From Thermoleophilia bacterium UBA5186 (lineage in GTDB: Bacteria; Actinomycetota; Thermoleophilia; Gaiellales; Gaiellaceae), in NCBI GenBank assembly GCA_002413095.1, contig DHWI01000229.1, forward strand, positions 11,417-17,417: a stretch of DNA of 6,001 nt, given 5' to 3'. The notes under the pieces were generated by a model that searched no databases, had not been told where the DNA came from, and worked only from the letters and a program-made list of their open reading frames with translations. A program made the translations under genes and the position numbers. How positions within the stretch are numbered: the stretch's first letter is position 1; each line of letters begins with the position of its first letter. This document shows positions 5,742 to 6,001 of this stretch, piece after piece.

Positions 5742-6001
5742 GGGCGGCGCGGCGCAGGCACAGGCTCCGGGAAGAACGCCTCCTTCACGACCTGCAGGAC
5801 CTTCGAGCGTGTGCCCTCCACCACGGGCTGCAGCCCGCCGAGCTCGAGGCGCACGAGCTCGACGCGTCCGAGCGTGCGAACAGTGCTGAACCCGAAGTCC
5901 GACAGGAAGTCTCGCGGGAAGATCGTCTTGTGTACGCGGAAGCGCTCGTAGTTCGACTCGCCCTCCGGATAGCGATAGGCGAACGTCTCGAGCGCGCCGG
6001 C
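5738..6001 (-). CDS. Unidentified protein, C-terminal 87 residues (5'-partial)
   Basis: On the minus strand the frame is open from the right edge of the window to a TAG at 5740-5738. Read inward it begins AGALETFAYRYPEG and includes NYERFRVHKTIFPRDFLSDF, GFSTVRTLGRVELVRLEL and a Pro/Arg-rich end PEPVPAPRRP. Codon third positions are mostly G or C and the composition is protein-like, unlike the Arg/Ser-rich shadows elsewhere, so I take it as a real gene whose start lies beyond 6001. The H-x-x-x-F-x-x-x-x-L-x-x-x-GF pattern recalls the C-terminal part of class I methyltransferase-like domains, but that is a weak resemblance and I assign no function. Its stop overlaps that of the phosphatase gene tail to tail, which leaves no room for a separate terminator between them. 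Confidence 0.72.
   Translation of the reverse strand, partial: AGALETFAYRYPEGESNYERFRVHKTIFPRDFLSDFGFSTVRTLGRVELVRLELGGLQPVVEGTRSKVLQVVKEAFFPEPVPAPRRP

Overview
This 6 kb window is gene-dense, very GC-rich bacterial chromosome. It reads almost entirely as housekeeping genes, with no mobile element, CRISPR array, rRNA or tRNA that I can see. The order dnaX - ybaB/ebfC - recR - lysC - asd is typical of Actinobacteria. The GC-rich codon third positions, the GTG and TTG starts, the possible leaderless promoters and a short Asd with a DWDYDGEEFDEE-type segment make me think of the deep actinobacterial class Thermoleophilia (Gaiellales or Solirubrobacterales). That placement rests on recall and synteny, not on a search.

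Layout: 1-1551 holds the DNA polymerase III gamma/tau subunit, with its first residues off the left edge. 1560-1874 holds the nucleoid-associated protein YbaB/EbfC, and 1903-2493 the recombination mediator RecR. A 225-base gap (2494-2718) carries a small stem-loop, a helically phased repeat with a hairpin, and a probable promoter. 2719-3948 holds aspartate kinase, with a probable nested start for a separate regulatory beta subunit at 3517. 3941-4867 holds aspartate-semialdehyde dehydrogenase, overlapping lysC by 8 bases. 4830-5741 holds an exported metallophosphatase of the purple-acid-phosphatase type with an awkward start. 5738-6001, on the minus strand, is the C-terminal end of an unidentified protein whose stop codon interlocks with that of the phosphatase.

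Functionally there are two conserved blocks and an edge. dnaX-ybaB-recR is a replication and repair cluster: clamp loader, DNA-binding protein and gap-repair mediator. lysC-asd is a translationally coupled pair for the first two steps of the aspartate pathway, feeding diaminopimelate/lysine, threonine and methionine. The secreted phosphatase and the convergent gene after it are not obviously linked to either block.

I do not see an undescribed system here. The points most worth checking are the matching -10-like hexamers exactly 6 bases upstream of the GTG starts of recR and lysC, the internal lysC start, an altered ACT-domain motif in LysC, a possible one-base indel at the start of the phosphatase, and the 4-base tail-to-tail stop overlap at 5738-5741.
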